Source: Prinia subflava (taxonomy: Eukaryota > Chordata > Aves > Passeriformes > Cisticolidae). Taken from it: a stretch of 64,000 nucleotides of DNA. Positions 52,601-63,190 of the stretch are shown one piece after another. The notes under the pieces were generated by a model, which was not told the origin of the DNA, ran no database searches, and saw only the letters and a program-made list of their open reading frames with translations. Made by a program: the position numbers and the translations under genes. The stretch is from positions 61,815,322 to 61,879,321 of the forward strand of contig NC_086250.1 in the NCBI RefSeq assembly GCF_021018805.1, in the 5' to 3' direction. The stretch's first letter is position 1. Each line of letters begins with the position of its first letter.

Positions 52601-55600
52601 GCCTACTTATGTCAAGAAACAAAACCAGAGTACAGTAGTTTGTGGTTAGTCTCATACTGCCACCTACTGAAAAAAAACCAACAAGCTAGTTCTCTACAAA
52701 CTGCTCTGTGATTCTTCCCACTGCATCTCATGGCAAGATTACACGTCATTATATTTCCTCAGCTGCAAAGAGGTCTGCAAAACCCTCTACTCTTCCATTT
52801 TTACAACTGTGTAAGACTAGAAGTGTTCAGCATTTACAAATATCAAGCCACTGTCCACGAGACACTAAAAGAAACTCCTGAGCACTTCTGAATGCAAGTG
52901 CCTACAGATCAGCCAAGGAGAAAGTTTAAGGATGTTGTGAGGGGTCTATGTAATTGAAGCTGATGGTTACACTAGTAGAACAACCTCTTTACTGAGGGAA
53001 TAATCACATACTTATTCCTGCCTTCTGTGGAGTCTGTTCATCAACCCAAATCAAGCATAAAATAATATAATTTAACAGACAGACCTGAGAAACAGTGCAA
53101 TTACAAACAATCAGTAAGGGTTATTTACATATTATTTAGCACAGTCTTTGAATTTAGTCCTTTTACAACAAATGAGGAGAATAAGCCATTGAAGAGAAAG
53201 TTTCACTTCCCACTTACCCCCTTCTCTGTTGCACAAATATCTGTATTTCCATAAAGTGTTCCAAGACCAATTACTTTGCCACCATTTGTCCGTATATCAA
53301 TTTTATGGCTCTGAAAAGAGTTTAAAAATCATACAGTTAGGATAACTTGTTTTCTAGTTATGGTTATCTTGTTTTTCAAGTTGTACCACATTAACCACTG
53401 GAAGCCTTAGTCCTGCAAGCAGAACCAGATTCTACAATGTTTCACTGCACACAAAGTCTAATTAAGATTGTTTTGCATAAGGCAAATCTCAAGTTTTTAA
53501 CAAATAAGCCAGGTTTCTTTCAACTAAAAACTGCTTCTGTAGCTCTTATACCTTTCAGCTGTTGCTGCATACAACCAACAAGAGAAAAAAAAATACAAAT
53601 ATACACATAAACCAATCTCAAAAAGAAAAAAAAACAACCACCAGGTCTTGAGAATAAAATGCAACCATTTGTAAAAAAAGAAAAAAATCTTTAAAAATCA
53701 GATTTAAATAAGTAGATTGTTCTCTCCTTATACAGTAACATGAGGAATCAAATGTTTCAATGTGGCACCACAGTTCCTTTGAGGCAGTTACACCATGCTT
53801 GTTATCAGAATAATGGTTCAACATCAAATCTTTCAAATATGTAACTTAAGGAGAATATGGGAACTTGGAAGATTGGAAAAACTAGTGTATAGCAAGGGCT
53901 CACCAGTGTGGTTACTGATAGTTCAGTAAAATAAAACCACATTTCCCTCATCCCAAATTATTAGAATATTTTCCTGAGAAAACCGACCAGGCTTTCAGAG
54001 GTAGGTATCTCCAGAGACACCTAACAGACAGAAGGATTGGCTGAGAGAAGAAACCAGTTACAATGGTCAAGTAGTTTTTTCACTAAGAGGAAATATTCCA
54101 CCAGCTGAAAGATAAAAACACTGATTTTTCATAGGGCTTCCCTGAGCAAGGGAGAAAGGCTTGAATAAGGTAAAGGCAAAAAGCTGTCAAGACCTTAATA
54201 GAGGTCAGAGAAAAACCAGAAAAAATTGTTCAGGAGGAGAGAAGGCCACTGGTGCAGGATGAATCAGGCTCAGACGTGGTGTGTGGTGAGGAAACAGAGC
54301 AGATCTTCCACCAGTGTGAGAGAGATGCCCAGAAATTCTCATTATCACCAGCACAGTCAGGGAGTCAGGAGTAAGTGAGGAACATGGAAACATAATTAAA
54401 GGGTCTCCGTGGTGGCACTGGCATTATAAGAAGCACGACAAAAAAATTAAAAAGAAGCACTGCTTTCTCAATAAAGAATTTGTGAATAATCCATACTCCA
54501 AAGAAGACCTAAATGCTATAACTGTAATTTGGAATTACTGTTGCTATCAGTTGATCTAGAGACTTGGAAGGGATAGTGTGAACTGGGCCTCAGCCAATTA
54601 AAAAACAACCATCACCCAAAAAACCAAAACAAAACAACAACAAAAACAAACAAACAAAAAAACACACCAAAAAAACAAAGCCCCCAAAACAGCCCCCCAG
54701 AATGACCAATACAATCACCCTCAACAAATCTCACTGGCTGGGTAATGTCTACCACACCAAAACTGCCACACAAAATCCATTAATAAGCCTCAGAGAGACT
54801 CCTCCTTTCTGTTCAATTACTAGTATGCATGATTAAGCAAAGTAGATGTCATACCTCTAAATCTTTTGTAAAGACACTGTAGATTGTATAAAAAACCCAT
54901 GTTTTTTGAATTACAATTTATATGAACAACTTTTAGCAAGTTAAGAAAACTAGCACTTGTGAAGCTGTTTGCTGATGCTCTTGAATAATCCCTATATGAC
55001 CAGATTTTTTTAATTTAAAGTGATTTATCAATGGTATTTTTCTCTCTCCTGTAAAGAAAGAGTCTCCTGCTCTCTTAGTTAATGAGGTTTGTTAATAACA
55101 GCAAATCAACATTAAAACAGCTTTAATCCATCCAGGGGAGGGCACTATCACTTCAGTTTGCTCAGTAAAGCAAATTCTCTAAAAGGGAATCAGTTCTTAT
55201 GCTTCACTATAGCATCTAGTCCATAAAATTTTTAGTAGTTTTGGAAAAACCCTGAAGGCTAATACTTCTGTTTCTCCCAAATAATTCTGCCTCTCTGATA
55301 ATACAAAATACAATTCTTGAAGCTTTATTAGAAAAAAATAGTTCAGTCACCTTACTAGAACTACAGTACTTAAAAACAAGATTAGACTAAAACTCAGCTG
55401 TTAGTTTTTAAAATTCAAGATATTTCACATCTTGGATTGTATTTGAGACAAGATTCCCAGAAGCTAAGTTAGAGGTCTTTCCTCAAAACCATCTTTTTCC
55501 ATGACACTACAAAAAAATCTTGATGTGATGGTATGCCGTGATTACTGCCATTATTGCTGGCCAAAATCACCTTGTTTTCTCATATTATGCAGTTTCTCAT

Positions 55601-58600
55601 GCACTGCTGTTGTCACTATTACATAACAATAATTTTAATGACACGTTTAGATGGGCATCACATAGAACTATTCACTTCTGTTAGATTTTAGGTACCTTTG
55701 TAAGAATAAAATGGTGAATTACACAGAATCCGGAAAGTTCAAGTTATCTATAGTTCCCCGGTTGTAGAGTAAACCCAGCTCTATCATACATTACACCCCT
55801 CCCTAAGCTCAGTTTTCGCTATGCCTGTTATAAAATCATCTCTTACCACATCAAACAAGAATGTTGAAAAATTTTTCATGCCTCAAAAAATTTGGCCCTT
55901 CTTTTGAATTTATACCAATTCCTGCAGGTGCAATCCCAAACAAGCAAGTGACAAATAGCACAGAAGTCAGACAAGCTGTGATTAACTTTACAACAGCTTA
56001 TGTCAGCGAACTTGAAGTGTTAGGAGTGAAAAAACAAGGTCATGCCTATGATATATACAGTATATATCAGATATATTTCAGTCACGTATTTTGGACATGT
56101 AATGTGTAACTTCTGATTGAAAATTAACTTAGAGGGATTGTCAAAAGCTCTGATATATCAATTGTAAAAAAACCAAAATGCCCACACACAAAAAAATCAG
56201 CAGCATGCTGCAAAGTCTTGATTGAGCAGGCATAACTATCAACCTACCAGACAGGAAATCTCAGCCAATTTTTTTTCCTTGAGGGTCAGGGAAGACAGGG
56301 ATCAGGCTTACTGCTGTCACTGTTTCTGCTGCCTTTGGCTATCACAGACACATGGACTTCTGACTCCATGTTATTTACAGTTCTTGACTTTGTGCTGCAA
56401 TTGTATGCAATAATTCAAGGTGAGGTGCTATATATATAGCAATATGAGTGTTGCAATGAGAAATACCAGAGTCCTTCTCATCTCCAGAACTGGTATTTAA
56501 GTCTTGACACAATATCCCACCACACAATCCCTTTTCAAACAGTGAGGGAGGGTTCTTTGTACCTTTATTGACTGCAAGACACTAGTCCCCTTCTCTGTTT
56601 CTATTTTGCAGTTATCACATTCTATTTTCTGAATCTTCACGCAGCCCGTCCCTGACGTTTTGATATCCAAATCTAGAATTAAAAAGGTTTTATTAGCAAC
56701 AGAATGAAAAAAGATCTCTTTAACATAGTATTTGATCATGATATACAGTAACCATATGTAGTAAGGAAAAAGCAGCTTCTTTGTTACTTAAGAACCTGCT
56801 TGCTGTGTCTGGCCATGCACTTTGAACAGCACGAGTAGTCACCATCAGCTATGGACACTGAAAGTTTAGTAAACCAGTGTTTGAGCCATCCAGCTCCAAG
56901 AGAGAACATTAAGAAGTAGAAAAATTACTGTAACCTGTGGCAAGGAATCAGCAGGGTGTGAACTTTTAGTGAAGTCTCATCATTTTTTCTTTTTTAACCC
57001 CACCTCCATCTCCTACCTACCCTAGCCACCAATTCCATTAGAAATCTGCTTACGACACTCAGGCACCCTGACACACATTTTGGGGTAGAAGGTTGGAGGT
57101 GTCTGAGGCCACATGTAGAGAATAAGGTTCAAGAGCACAAAAACACTGCTCCGCTAGGCAGCACCACAGCCCAAAAGCAGCATGGAAGAGTTGGTGTGCA
57201 TCATTCTCCCCAGCCTTCTGCAAAGCCTGACACTCCCTTGGCATGAAGAGGCATGTCTGCCTCTAGTCTGAGCCACCTCACCTTTGTGGGAGTTTATAGA
57301 CTCCCACAAAGAAAAATCACTAGGTCTTGTAGATAAGATGCAGGGGCAGGAAAAGCATTTTTCTGCTGCTTGTCTCACCCTTGGATTTAAAGAAGAAGTT
57401 TGGGAATGTACAGTCTGGGGATTCTGTCTACATTAATAAATATTTCTATTAATCATTTGTATAAATGACCACCATAGTGACTGGCAAAAGGTAAAGCCAG
57501 GAAAGGAAAAAGTTTGGTTTGTTCTTCTAAGGATAAAAGGCAGAAAAAGAAGTAAAAGAAAAATGGAACAGCAATCAGAAGTGTTTTCTGCAAAACAACT
57601 GAGGGAGCCCCCAAAGAGATAGTGAGCCCCATTACTCCCTAAGGGAAAGGAGATTATTTGGTAAAGAAACCTTCATTTGAACAAATGTGAAAGTCTTTCC
57701 TTCACTGCCACTGCCTGCTAAGGTTATCAGAAAATTAAAAGAATAATTAAAATGTGCAAAAAGAAGCTTTGCCCCGAGGAAATTTCCAAGTCAGACCTGT
57801 GACCCAGCAGAGGCTGAAGATGAACCCTGTCACACTGCTGCCCAGGACAGCTGCTTCCTGCAACCATGACTACAATAAACTTGCAGGCCATGAAGACAAG
57901 AGACTGAGAGCTCCAATTAAAAATAAATGAAAGTTCTGTCACCTGACAAATTAGGAGGACCCAAGAGACAGAGCTAAAACACAACATCTTTGCAGCAAGC
58001 ATGCTACCTTATGGCTGCAGTAAGGCAAGAGGTTAAATTTAGTGAAGGATGTAGAATGTGTTCAAAGGCAGCAATTCCTTCAGAAAAAAGGCTAGAAGAG
58101 GTAGACTGGAAAGCAAAGTTGTTTTTGAACAACTTGTCTTGCCCAGACTGCTAAATTCACCCACTGGACAACTGCAGGTGCTTGGGAAGTCTACAACCAA
58201 GACTTTTGCTATTTTTCTTTCTGAGAAGAGAGTCCCAAAAGCCAGCTTGCTTGTCTAAATATTTGAATTCAGTCAGCTTGAAACACTCCTGCTCTTATTG
58301 CTTCTGTCAAAAGGGATGAGGAAAAGGCTTGAGAGTGCTCAGTTTAGCCATAATACAAACTTGCTAAGACTTTTGAAAGAATAAGGGTAACAAAAAAACA
58401 ACTGATCCTGTAGAGCATATATATTATTGCCATCATTTGAAAGGTGGGTCAGTACTGTAATCCTAGCTATTAAAGATGGGTGCTAAAAGAGGACATGGAA
58501 ATCTGGAAATTCATAAACAGGTCATTAAGAAACACCAGGGACTTCTGGAAATACACTTTGTGCCTTGATCCTCTGCAGAGTCACACCACTTTGCTAGCCT

Positions 58601-61600
58601 TGATTTAATAAAAATTAGTGGACAAGGAATTGAGCCCCTCTGTCCCTTCCCCTCTGAGTTCCTGAACCAAGGATAAACAACTCCATAAAGAAGCAGACTG
58701 AAAGCCGGATAATATTGCCAATGAAATTTTAACAAGGAGGAACAAGACACAATCTGTTTTGGTGCCAAAACTCCAAAAATAGCCAGTTTGATTCTTCCCT
58801 AGCAAAGACAAGGGCTGCAGCCAACTTTAGCCGCATAAACCACAAAGAATGCATGAAGATCTTCGTGGTGTGAAAGACTAGTATCAGAAATAAAGGTATC
58901 TAGGAAAAAAGAAACACTTTGCTATGAAAAGGTAGGCAGGGTACACCCCAGGGTATCTAAGCACCCCAGTTATTAAGCTGCCTTAAGCCATACTACTTGA
59001 AATAGACTGGATAATTATTTATTTTCAGATGACTCAACAGCTCTAGACTACTAGAATTATCTCAAATTATGGTTATGCAAGCCCTCAGTTCAGTTTACTT
59101 CTGTGTACTCATGCAATCAATGTACAGTAACATACAGTAATCAAAGGGGGGTTTCAGGTTTAATTAACACATGCAAAAACAAATAAGCTTGATTAAACAG
59201 AAATTCCTTGACTTCTGCCATGGACAAAGGTTAAATGTATCAGAAAGGATTATCAGATCATGTATAATCTTGAAATTCTATATGGAGCTCAAAACTAGAC
59301 ACTAAGATAGACAGAGGATCTTTTGGTACTTGCCCTACCAAGCTGCTTAGAGGTTGCCTTTGGTTTAAAATGCATACTTAACCTCAGCACCTTGCACACA
59401 TGCTCTTCATCCAGGCTCTGAGGAGTTTTAGACAACTTGCAGCTTCCTGGATAAGCTCCAACCTCAATTGCGAAAGCTGTTATGAAATGCCTTAACTTCC
59501 AAAGTGAAGAAAACAAGAACATTGAAAAGAGATTCACATCAACCTCTCAACTTCTTACAGCTAAGTGATGGACAGAGCTCAGGCAAAACTGTCTCAGCAG
59601 AACAGAGTTAACATCTTCCTCAAGCACCCAAGGAAAGCCAGAGAAAAGCCAAAGTGTTTGCAGAGCAACAACAGTTCCTTTCTGGTTTCAGATGTGTTTT
59701 TACTAGGGATAAGATCTTTTGCTTATGCAATGATATTTAATGGATAATTCTTTTCTAAATAAATAAACAGAGCAACTTGAACACAAACTAATACTCAGAA
59801 ATAAAAAAAAAAAAATTAAAAAAAAATAGAGCTGCAAGGACACTTAAAAGTAGAACTCAGTGGCAAGCAAAAGCTGTACTTCACTGAGTAAAAACTTAAA
59901 ACACCCAAACCCCACAACCTTACATTTTTGTAACTATATCTCTAGATGCACCTGGATGATAACATGAACAATACTACATATACATGTATACTACAGTACA
60001 TCATGCTAATTATGGGGGACAAAAAGCAACTTGTGGAAGGACATTATAATGCACAGATTGTCCAGGGAACCTGAATTGAATGAGCTTATCACCAACCCAA
60101 GTGGAACAGCTTAGAAACCTACACAAAAGAAATCCTGTTCCAAGAAGAAAGCCCCTAGGACTGTCTGCAGTGTTGGCTGACACTCAGACTAGAGTAAGAA
60201 TCTCAAACAGGACAAAAGCAAAATGATTGTTTTCCATCTATCAGGATTCATTATCAAGACTTTTAGGAAGGTTCTCCACACTGAAACCCTTTATGAAGGC
60301 TGAAATTCTTCCCCTCTTAAGACAATGAATTCTGCACCTTGGGAATAACCAGTTCTGGAGTGACTTGTAATAGTCACTCAGAGATCCTGGAGAAAGTGAA
60401 ATAGTAAAGGACTACAGTATCCAAACATACCTGGTACCAGAGAACTGAAGGGTAATAAATGGGACCCTGGTTTTGTTTGATTCTCAGTAATTACAGGATG
60501 GACTCTGTGAATGTGCTACAGACAAGCCAAGGTGATCTTTGTGCTTGCCAAGCAAGGGAGGCAAAAAAATAAAAAGAAGAGCTGCAAGATAGCAACTGAA
60601 AATTCTCAGGTAAGAGTCAAGGCTACAAGACTCTTGGAGAAGACAGTCTGGCTACAGTGCACTGACAGAGCCAACGAATACAGAGGTAACAGGTGATCTG
60701 TTTAAGAGAACAACTTGGGTTTTCAAATGTCTTTAACAATACCCTTAGTTCCATATTGTCTTTCAGCTATAAGCTATGTGCCATCTTCAACAGTACAAGA
60801 AGCTGGAAATCAGCACAAATAGCAAGGTTGGAAATTTTTATCAACGACACCAAATTATTCAGACTAGTTAAAACTCACTGACAAACTGCAGGAGGACCTT
60901 GGAATACCACAAATAATAAAACAGCAGGAAATTAAACTGTGGGACTCTGCCAAGAGTTTACCAGGAAGCTCTCACCCTGAAACTGCTCCCACGTGTAAAG
61001 GGACACTCAGCAGAGATCCACTGAGGGGCTGAGCTGTATCAGGTCTGAAAATCCTGTGATGAAAACAGCTGACAGCTAAGAGAATGCTTGGATGAAAGAT
61101 CATTTCCATTTGTTCTGTTCTTACTCTTCCCTGAGCATCTGTTTATGACCAGAGACAGGGCAGTGGGCTGTCCATTCCTACCATGGGAGTCATGGTAGGA
61201 ATCTGTACAACCATTCTGACTGAGCAAAGCACACTAAGAGCACGAAGGGTGAGATTATATGCACAAATATTCTTTCTGTATTTAGTTACAGAATATTTGT
61301 GCATATATTAGTTGCTAGGAAACAGACCCTACGTTGTGATAAACATATTTAAGAAACACCCATTCAGTTATAAGCAGTGCTTTAAAAAAAAGGGAAACTA
61401 TAGGCATGAGTAAGACTGGAAAATGTGAGAATGATGTTATGTCAAACCCATAGGACTCCTCCATTTTGAATTATATACAGTTCAGGTCCTTCTAAAAGAA
61501 AACAAGGGGGGGAAAAAAGCACATTGCAGAATTTTCCCTAAGACACATGGTGGGTAAAAAGGTAAAGTAAGATAAAAGGTGCAGAATGTCTTTGCTATAT

Positions 61601-62819
61601 GTAACATCATATTCTACAAAAGTCATCGATTACATGTATGAAGAGTAAATAGAGTAGGATTATTCATCATTTCTAATATCACAACTGCAGCAAGGCATTA
61701 AATGGAATAATGCATCAGTCTTCAATAACTTTAGGCAAAAAAAGAGAGCAGCTGTGTTGGACATCAAAAAGTTTTTTCAGCATGGTGAAACATTCTGCAC
61801 TGTATAGGAAAATGCCCAAATCCACAGGAAAAAACCAAAACCACAGTGATGACTGAACACAAATCTCTGAGTTTGTACTCCCTGAACTTAGGTCAGAACA
61901 TCACTGTCAGTTTAGCAGAGATGTTTATTGGTTTCAGCCAGTACAGCTGCTCTGCCAAACTGTGTTCCATACAAGAAACCCTGCACAGATTATAGCCCTG
62001 TGCCCAAAAAGATAATGCAACGTTTGCACTGGACAAGTGAGCCCTTGGTATTTCATCTGTATCGCTCGCTACCTCGCAGGGTTTTTTGTGGATGGCCACT
62101 GAGCCCAACAAACACCAGCGGGGGTGGAATATCCCACAGCCCTGCTGAGGACACTGTCTCGGAGCCGAGGCTTGTGGAGCAGCAGCTCCCGGAGCACAAA
62201 TGACAGATCATCCTCCAAGTGCCACCAGCCCAAGTTTTAGCACCAACTACTGCTGGCAAAAGGGCCAGCAACAAATCACGCACCCAAACATCCAGGAAGT
62301 CCGGGAACGCAGAGAACACCCCGGGATGTTCGGGATTAGCGAGGGCGCGATGCCTTTTCCCAACACCGGCTCCCAGCCGAAGCAGCAGCGCCAGCCCAGC
62401 CCCGGAGGGATCCCCCCGATCCCTGCGCCTCCCCCGCTCTCACCGAACTTCACCGGCGTCCGCACGTCCACGGCGGTCTTGCTGTCCACGCCGTCCGCCA
62501 CGATCGCCACCTGCCCCAGCGCCTCGTCGTGCTCCACCCGCACCGGGTCCCGCTCCCGCCCGCGCCGCCCGGGGCTGCCGCCGCTCACGGCCACCAGGAC
62601 CCGGTCCGCGCCCGGGCAGCGCTGCGGGTCCAGCGGGCGGACGCTCACCTGGCACGGCAGCCGCACCCGCAGCCGCCCCCGCGGGCTCACCGACAGCGCC
62701 CACTCCCGCGGCGGGGGCGGACCGGGGCCGCTGCGACCGCGGCGGGGAACGGGCGGCGCCCACCGCCCGCCCGCCGCTCGCACAGCCAGGGCCGCCCAGC
62801 GCGGGGACAGCGCGCTCAT
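28545..62819 (-). CDS. FAM185A: FAM185A, DUF4097 beta-repeat protein, complete gene
   Basis: Eight coding exons join in consistent phase: 62819-62444, 56672-56563, 53310-53218, 49528-49390, 44189-44148, 39447-39352, 37040-36906 and 28660-28545. Together they give 1,107 nt, or 368 residues (human about 390). All introns are GT-AG, and no stop or frameshift was seen. Residues 1-37 are rich in Arg/Ala/Pro with no acidic residue until Glu38, resembling a mitochondrial presequence (inference). From about residue 90 onward the protein is a series of short beta-repeats of the DUF4097 'putative adhesin' type, with recurring GxI.V.., G.I.L and SGDI.LG patterns. Conserved blocks include DLDIKTSG.G, KIQKIECDNC, INISTEDGLLK, GTIDVYVSQL and MNQ...KWIKAD. 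The biochemical function is unknown. It is head-to-head with a presumed CCDC146 and tail-to-tail with FBXL13, as in mouse. The start ATG at 62819 has G at -3. Confidence 0.95.
28910..29340 (-). mobile_element. ERVL-like solo LTR, near complete
   Basis: Begins TGTTATGGTGGGTTGACCCT and runs to CTGCTTAAACCATGAC, which are the two ends expected for this avian LTR family. A minus-strand AATAAA-type signal (plus TTAATTTAATTTATT, about 29092-29106) and a minus-strand CCAAT (plus ATTGG near 29281) place it in minus orientation, parallel to FAM185A. The final CA is mutated and no target-site duplication was found. It shares several ordered blocks with the truncated copy at 163-480. There is no internal retroviral sequence. 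Confidence 0.65.
33830..34130 (-). mobile_element. Ancient CR1-like fragment
   Basis: The plus strand reads GCTCTGATCACGTCCTCCTT, GGACTCAAAACTGAACACA, TTCCAGCAAAG and CTAATGCCATGTA in order. Together these resemble the reverse complement of the CR1/L3 region encoding '..QFWAP..' and its neighbours. The copy is highly diverged and its boundaries are approximate. Confidence 0.5.
36906..37040 (-). CDS. FAM185A: FAM185A exon 7
   Basis: 135 nt between TTTATACCAG and GTAAGG. Encodes SITVKVPASLKAYLELSGRK and VDVSSEIELKETQSVSKDDH VTISG. Human has SIIVKVPSSLQAYLQLSGKE, then VDVNSEVHVQE...KDDGVTVTG. Confidence 0.95.
37041..39351 (-). other. FAM185A intron 6 (2.3 kb)
   Basis: Donor GTTAGC, a weaker but acceptable GT donor. 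A T/G-rich low-complexity stretch is present at 38680-38750. No recognised exon or repeat family. Confidence 0.8.
39352..39447 (-). CDS. FAM185A: FAM185A exon 6
   Basis: 96 nt after TTTGTTTTTTAG. Encodes DSSDGSLKASTYHGTIDVYV and SQLRKVDLKSQK. Human has DSSSGCLKASSNQGAIDVYV and SQLGKVELKSHK. Phase 1 at both ends. Confidence 0.95.
39448..44147 (-). other. FAM185A intron 5 (4.7 kb)
   Basis: Donor GTAGGT. AT-rich, no recognised exon, RNA gene or repeat. Confidence 0.8.
44148..44189 (-). CDS. FAM185A: FAM185A exon 5 (42-nt exon)
   Basis: The acceptor CTTTTCGTTACAG and a GTAGGT donor bound only 42 nt, encoding (G)NTNLQTKRGSITV(D). Human has GNITLQSKMGNITVD. Phase 1 on both sides, so skipping it would keep the reading frame. 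Too short to be found by frame length alone. Confidence 0.93.
   Translation of the reverse strand, partial: VIQTFRPKEGVSQ
44190..49389 (-). other. FAM185A intron 4 (5.2 kb)
   Basis: Donor GTAAGA. Contains a degenerate CR1 copy at about 46.7-47.3 kb. Nothing else was recognised. Confidence 0.8.
46700..47310 (+). mobile_element. Degenerate CR1 LINE fragment
   Basis: The plus strand contains TATTGTGTCCAGTTTTGTGC and TCAAGTCAAGAAGGACACTG (CR1 'EYCVQFW...KKDI'), then GAGAAGGCTGAGAAAGAG. CCTTCAACTACCTAATGGGA (CR1 'LYNYLKGG') and GGATTTGAAAACTTTC follow. The order matches the 3' part of CR1 ORF2. Many small indels. Antisense to FAM185A within intron 4. Confidence 0.7.
49390..49528 (-). CDS. FAM185A: FAM185A exon 4
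   Basis: 139 nt between TTTCTCCTAG and GTAAGA. Encodes SVNIEKLQGTTINISTEDGL, LKTKYLYAESASLSSESGDI and MLGSVHG. Human has TIDKLQGSSVNISTEDGLLK, AKYLYTESSFLSSAAGDITL and GNVHG. The SGDI.LG.V.G motif is typical of DUF4097 repeats. Confidence 0.96.
49529..53217 (-). other. FAM185A intron 3 (3.7 kb)
   Basis: Donor GTAAGT. Contains a short tandem duplication near 50.85 kb. No other recognised element. Confidence 0.8.
50839..50879. repeat. Short tandem duplication, 24-nt period
   Basis: AATCTCACATACCAACT occurs at 50839-50855 and again, perfectly, at 50863-50879. Confidence 0.9.
53218..53310 (-). CDS. FAM185A: FAM185A exon 3
   Basis: 93 nt (31 codons, phase 0) between CTCTTTTCAG and GTAAGT. Encodes SHKIDIRTNGGKVIGLGTLY and GNTDICATEKG. 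Human has GQKLHVQTKGGKVICLGTVY and GNIDIHASDK. Confidence 0.95.
53311..56562 (-). other. FAM185A intron 2 (3.3 kb)
   Basis: Donor GTACAA. Contains an A/C-rich simple-sequence stretch at 54598-54705. Otherwise nothing was recognised. Confidence 0.8.
54598..54705. repeat. A/C-rich low-complexity stretch
   Basis: About 100 nt composed almost only of A and C (CAAAA, CAAC and CAAACAAA units, then short C runs). Confidence 0.8.
56563..56672 (-). CDS. FAM185A: FAM185A exon 2
   Basis: 110 nt after TTTTAATTCTAG. Encodes (D)LDIKTSGTGCVKIQKIECD and NCKIETEKGTSVLQSIK. Human has DLDIKTSG.G.LKVQKIECDN and C.IETE.GTS.LQSVK. Donor is AAG|GTACAA. Confidence 0.96.
57282..57311. repeat. Perfect 12-bp inverted repeat, 6-nt loop
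   Basis: CTTTGTGGGAGT (57282-57293) and ACTCCCACAAAG (57300-57311) are exact reverse complements separated by TTATAG. Confidence 0.9.
61174..61202. repeat. Perfect 12-bp inverted repeat, 5-nt loop
   Basis: ATTCCTACCATG (61174-61185) and CATGGTAGGAAT (61191-61202) are exact reverse complements separated by GGAGT. Confidence 0.9.
61256..61307. repeat. Perfect 18-bp inverted repeat, 16-nt loop
   Basis: TATATGCACAAATATTCT (61256-61273) pairs exactly with AGAATATTTGTGCATATA (61290-61307). A strong hairpin of pre-miRNA-like or MITE-like size, but the stem is short for a miRNA precursor. Confidence 0.9.
62444..62819 (-). CDS. FAM185A: FAM185A exon 1 (start codon exon)
   Basis: ATG at 62819-62817 with G at -3. 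376 nt end at AAGTTCG|GTGAGAG. The N-terminus MSALSPRWAALAVRAAGGRW is Arg/Ala-rich without acidic residues and may be a mitochondrial presequence. The end, QVAIVADGVDSKTAVDVRTP VKF, matches the conserved FAM185A block just before DLDIKTSG. Very GC-rich. The large plus-strand frames over this exon are antisense by-products of CpG content. Confidence 0.9.
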
Positions 62820-62998
62820 TGCTGCTGGCGGGGCGACAGCGCCCGGCAGCCGCGTCAGGAGCGCCCGGGACGGGACGGAAGGATGGGACGAGGCCGCTCC
62901 CGGCGGGCGGCCGTGACCCCCGGCCGGTCACGTGGCGCGGCTGCACGCGGGGAGCGGCACCGGCACGGCCGGTAAACAGGCGGTAGCTCCGCCGCGGA

Positions 62999-63017
62999 GC
63001 CTGCTGGGAGCTGTAGT
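62999..63017 (-). promoter_or_regulatory. ZNF143/THAP11-type promoter element
   Basis: The minus strand reads ACTACAGCTCCCAGCAGGC, very close to the known ACTACAAYTCCCAGMAKGC element of vertebrate CpG promoters. A half copy (AACTACAGCCGTGCCC) follows on the plus strand from 63037. Confidence 0.8.
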
Positions 63018-63103
63018 TCTGCACCGCCCGGAAAGAACTACAGCCGTGCCCACGGGCCTATCGGAGAGCGGGGAGGGCGGGACATTGCCGGCAGTGTGCT
63101 CCT

Positions 63104-63134
63104 ATTGGGCGGCGGGCTGGACGCAAAAGCCAAT
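63104..63134. promoter_or_regulatory. Pair of facing CCAAT boxes
   Basis: ATTGG at 63104-63108 (CCAAT on minus, for FAM185A) and CCAATCAG from 63130 (plus strand, for the divergent gene). Both lie in NF-Y-compatible flanks about 26 nt apart. Confidence 0.75.
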
Positions 63135-63176
63135 CAGAAGCGGAGCTGGCTGAGGCGGGCGGGAAGCGGTTGCCGG

Positions 63177-63190
63177 GTCGCCATAGCGAC
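63177..63190 (+). promoter_or_regulatory. X-box (RFX binding site)
   Basis: GTCGCCATAGCGAC fits the RFX X-box (GTNRCC-N2-RGYAAC) with one deviation in the right half-site, and is nearly palindromic. X-boxes mark promoters of ciliary and centriolar genes, which suits a divergent CCDC146. Confidence 0.75.

Larger units (their letters stand above)
56673..62443 (-). other. FAM185A intron 1 (5.8 kb)
   Basis: Donor GTGAGA. Contains three perfect inverted repeats (57282-57311, 61174-61202, 61256-61307). No exon or recognised transposon family was found. Confidence 0.8.

Noticed and set aside
62200..62986. Plus-strand open frames of 238 and 255 codons, and another minus-strand frame of 194 codons
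   Set aside because: They overlie FAM185A exon 1 and its promoter in other frames. Long stop-free frames are expected in CpG-rich sequence, and no homology is visible.
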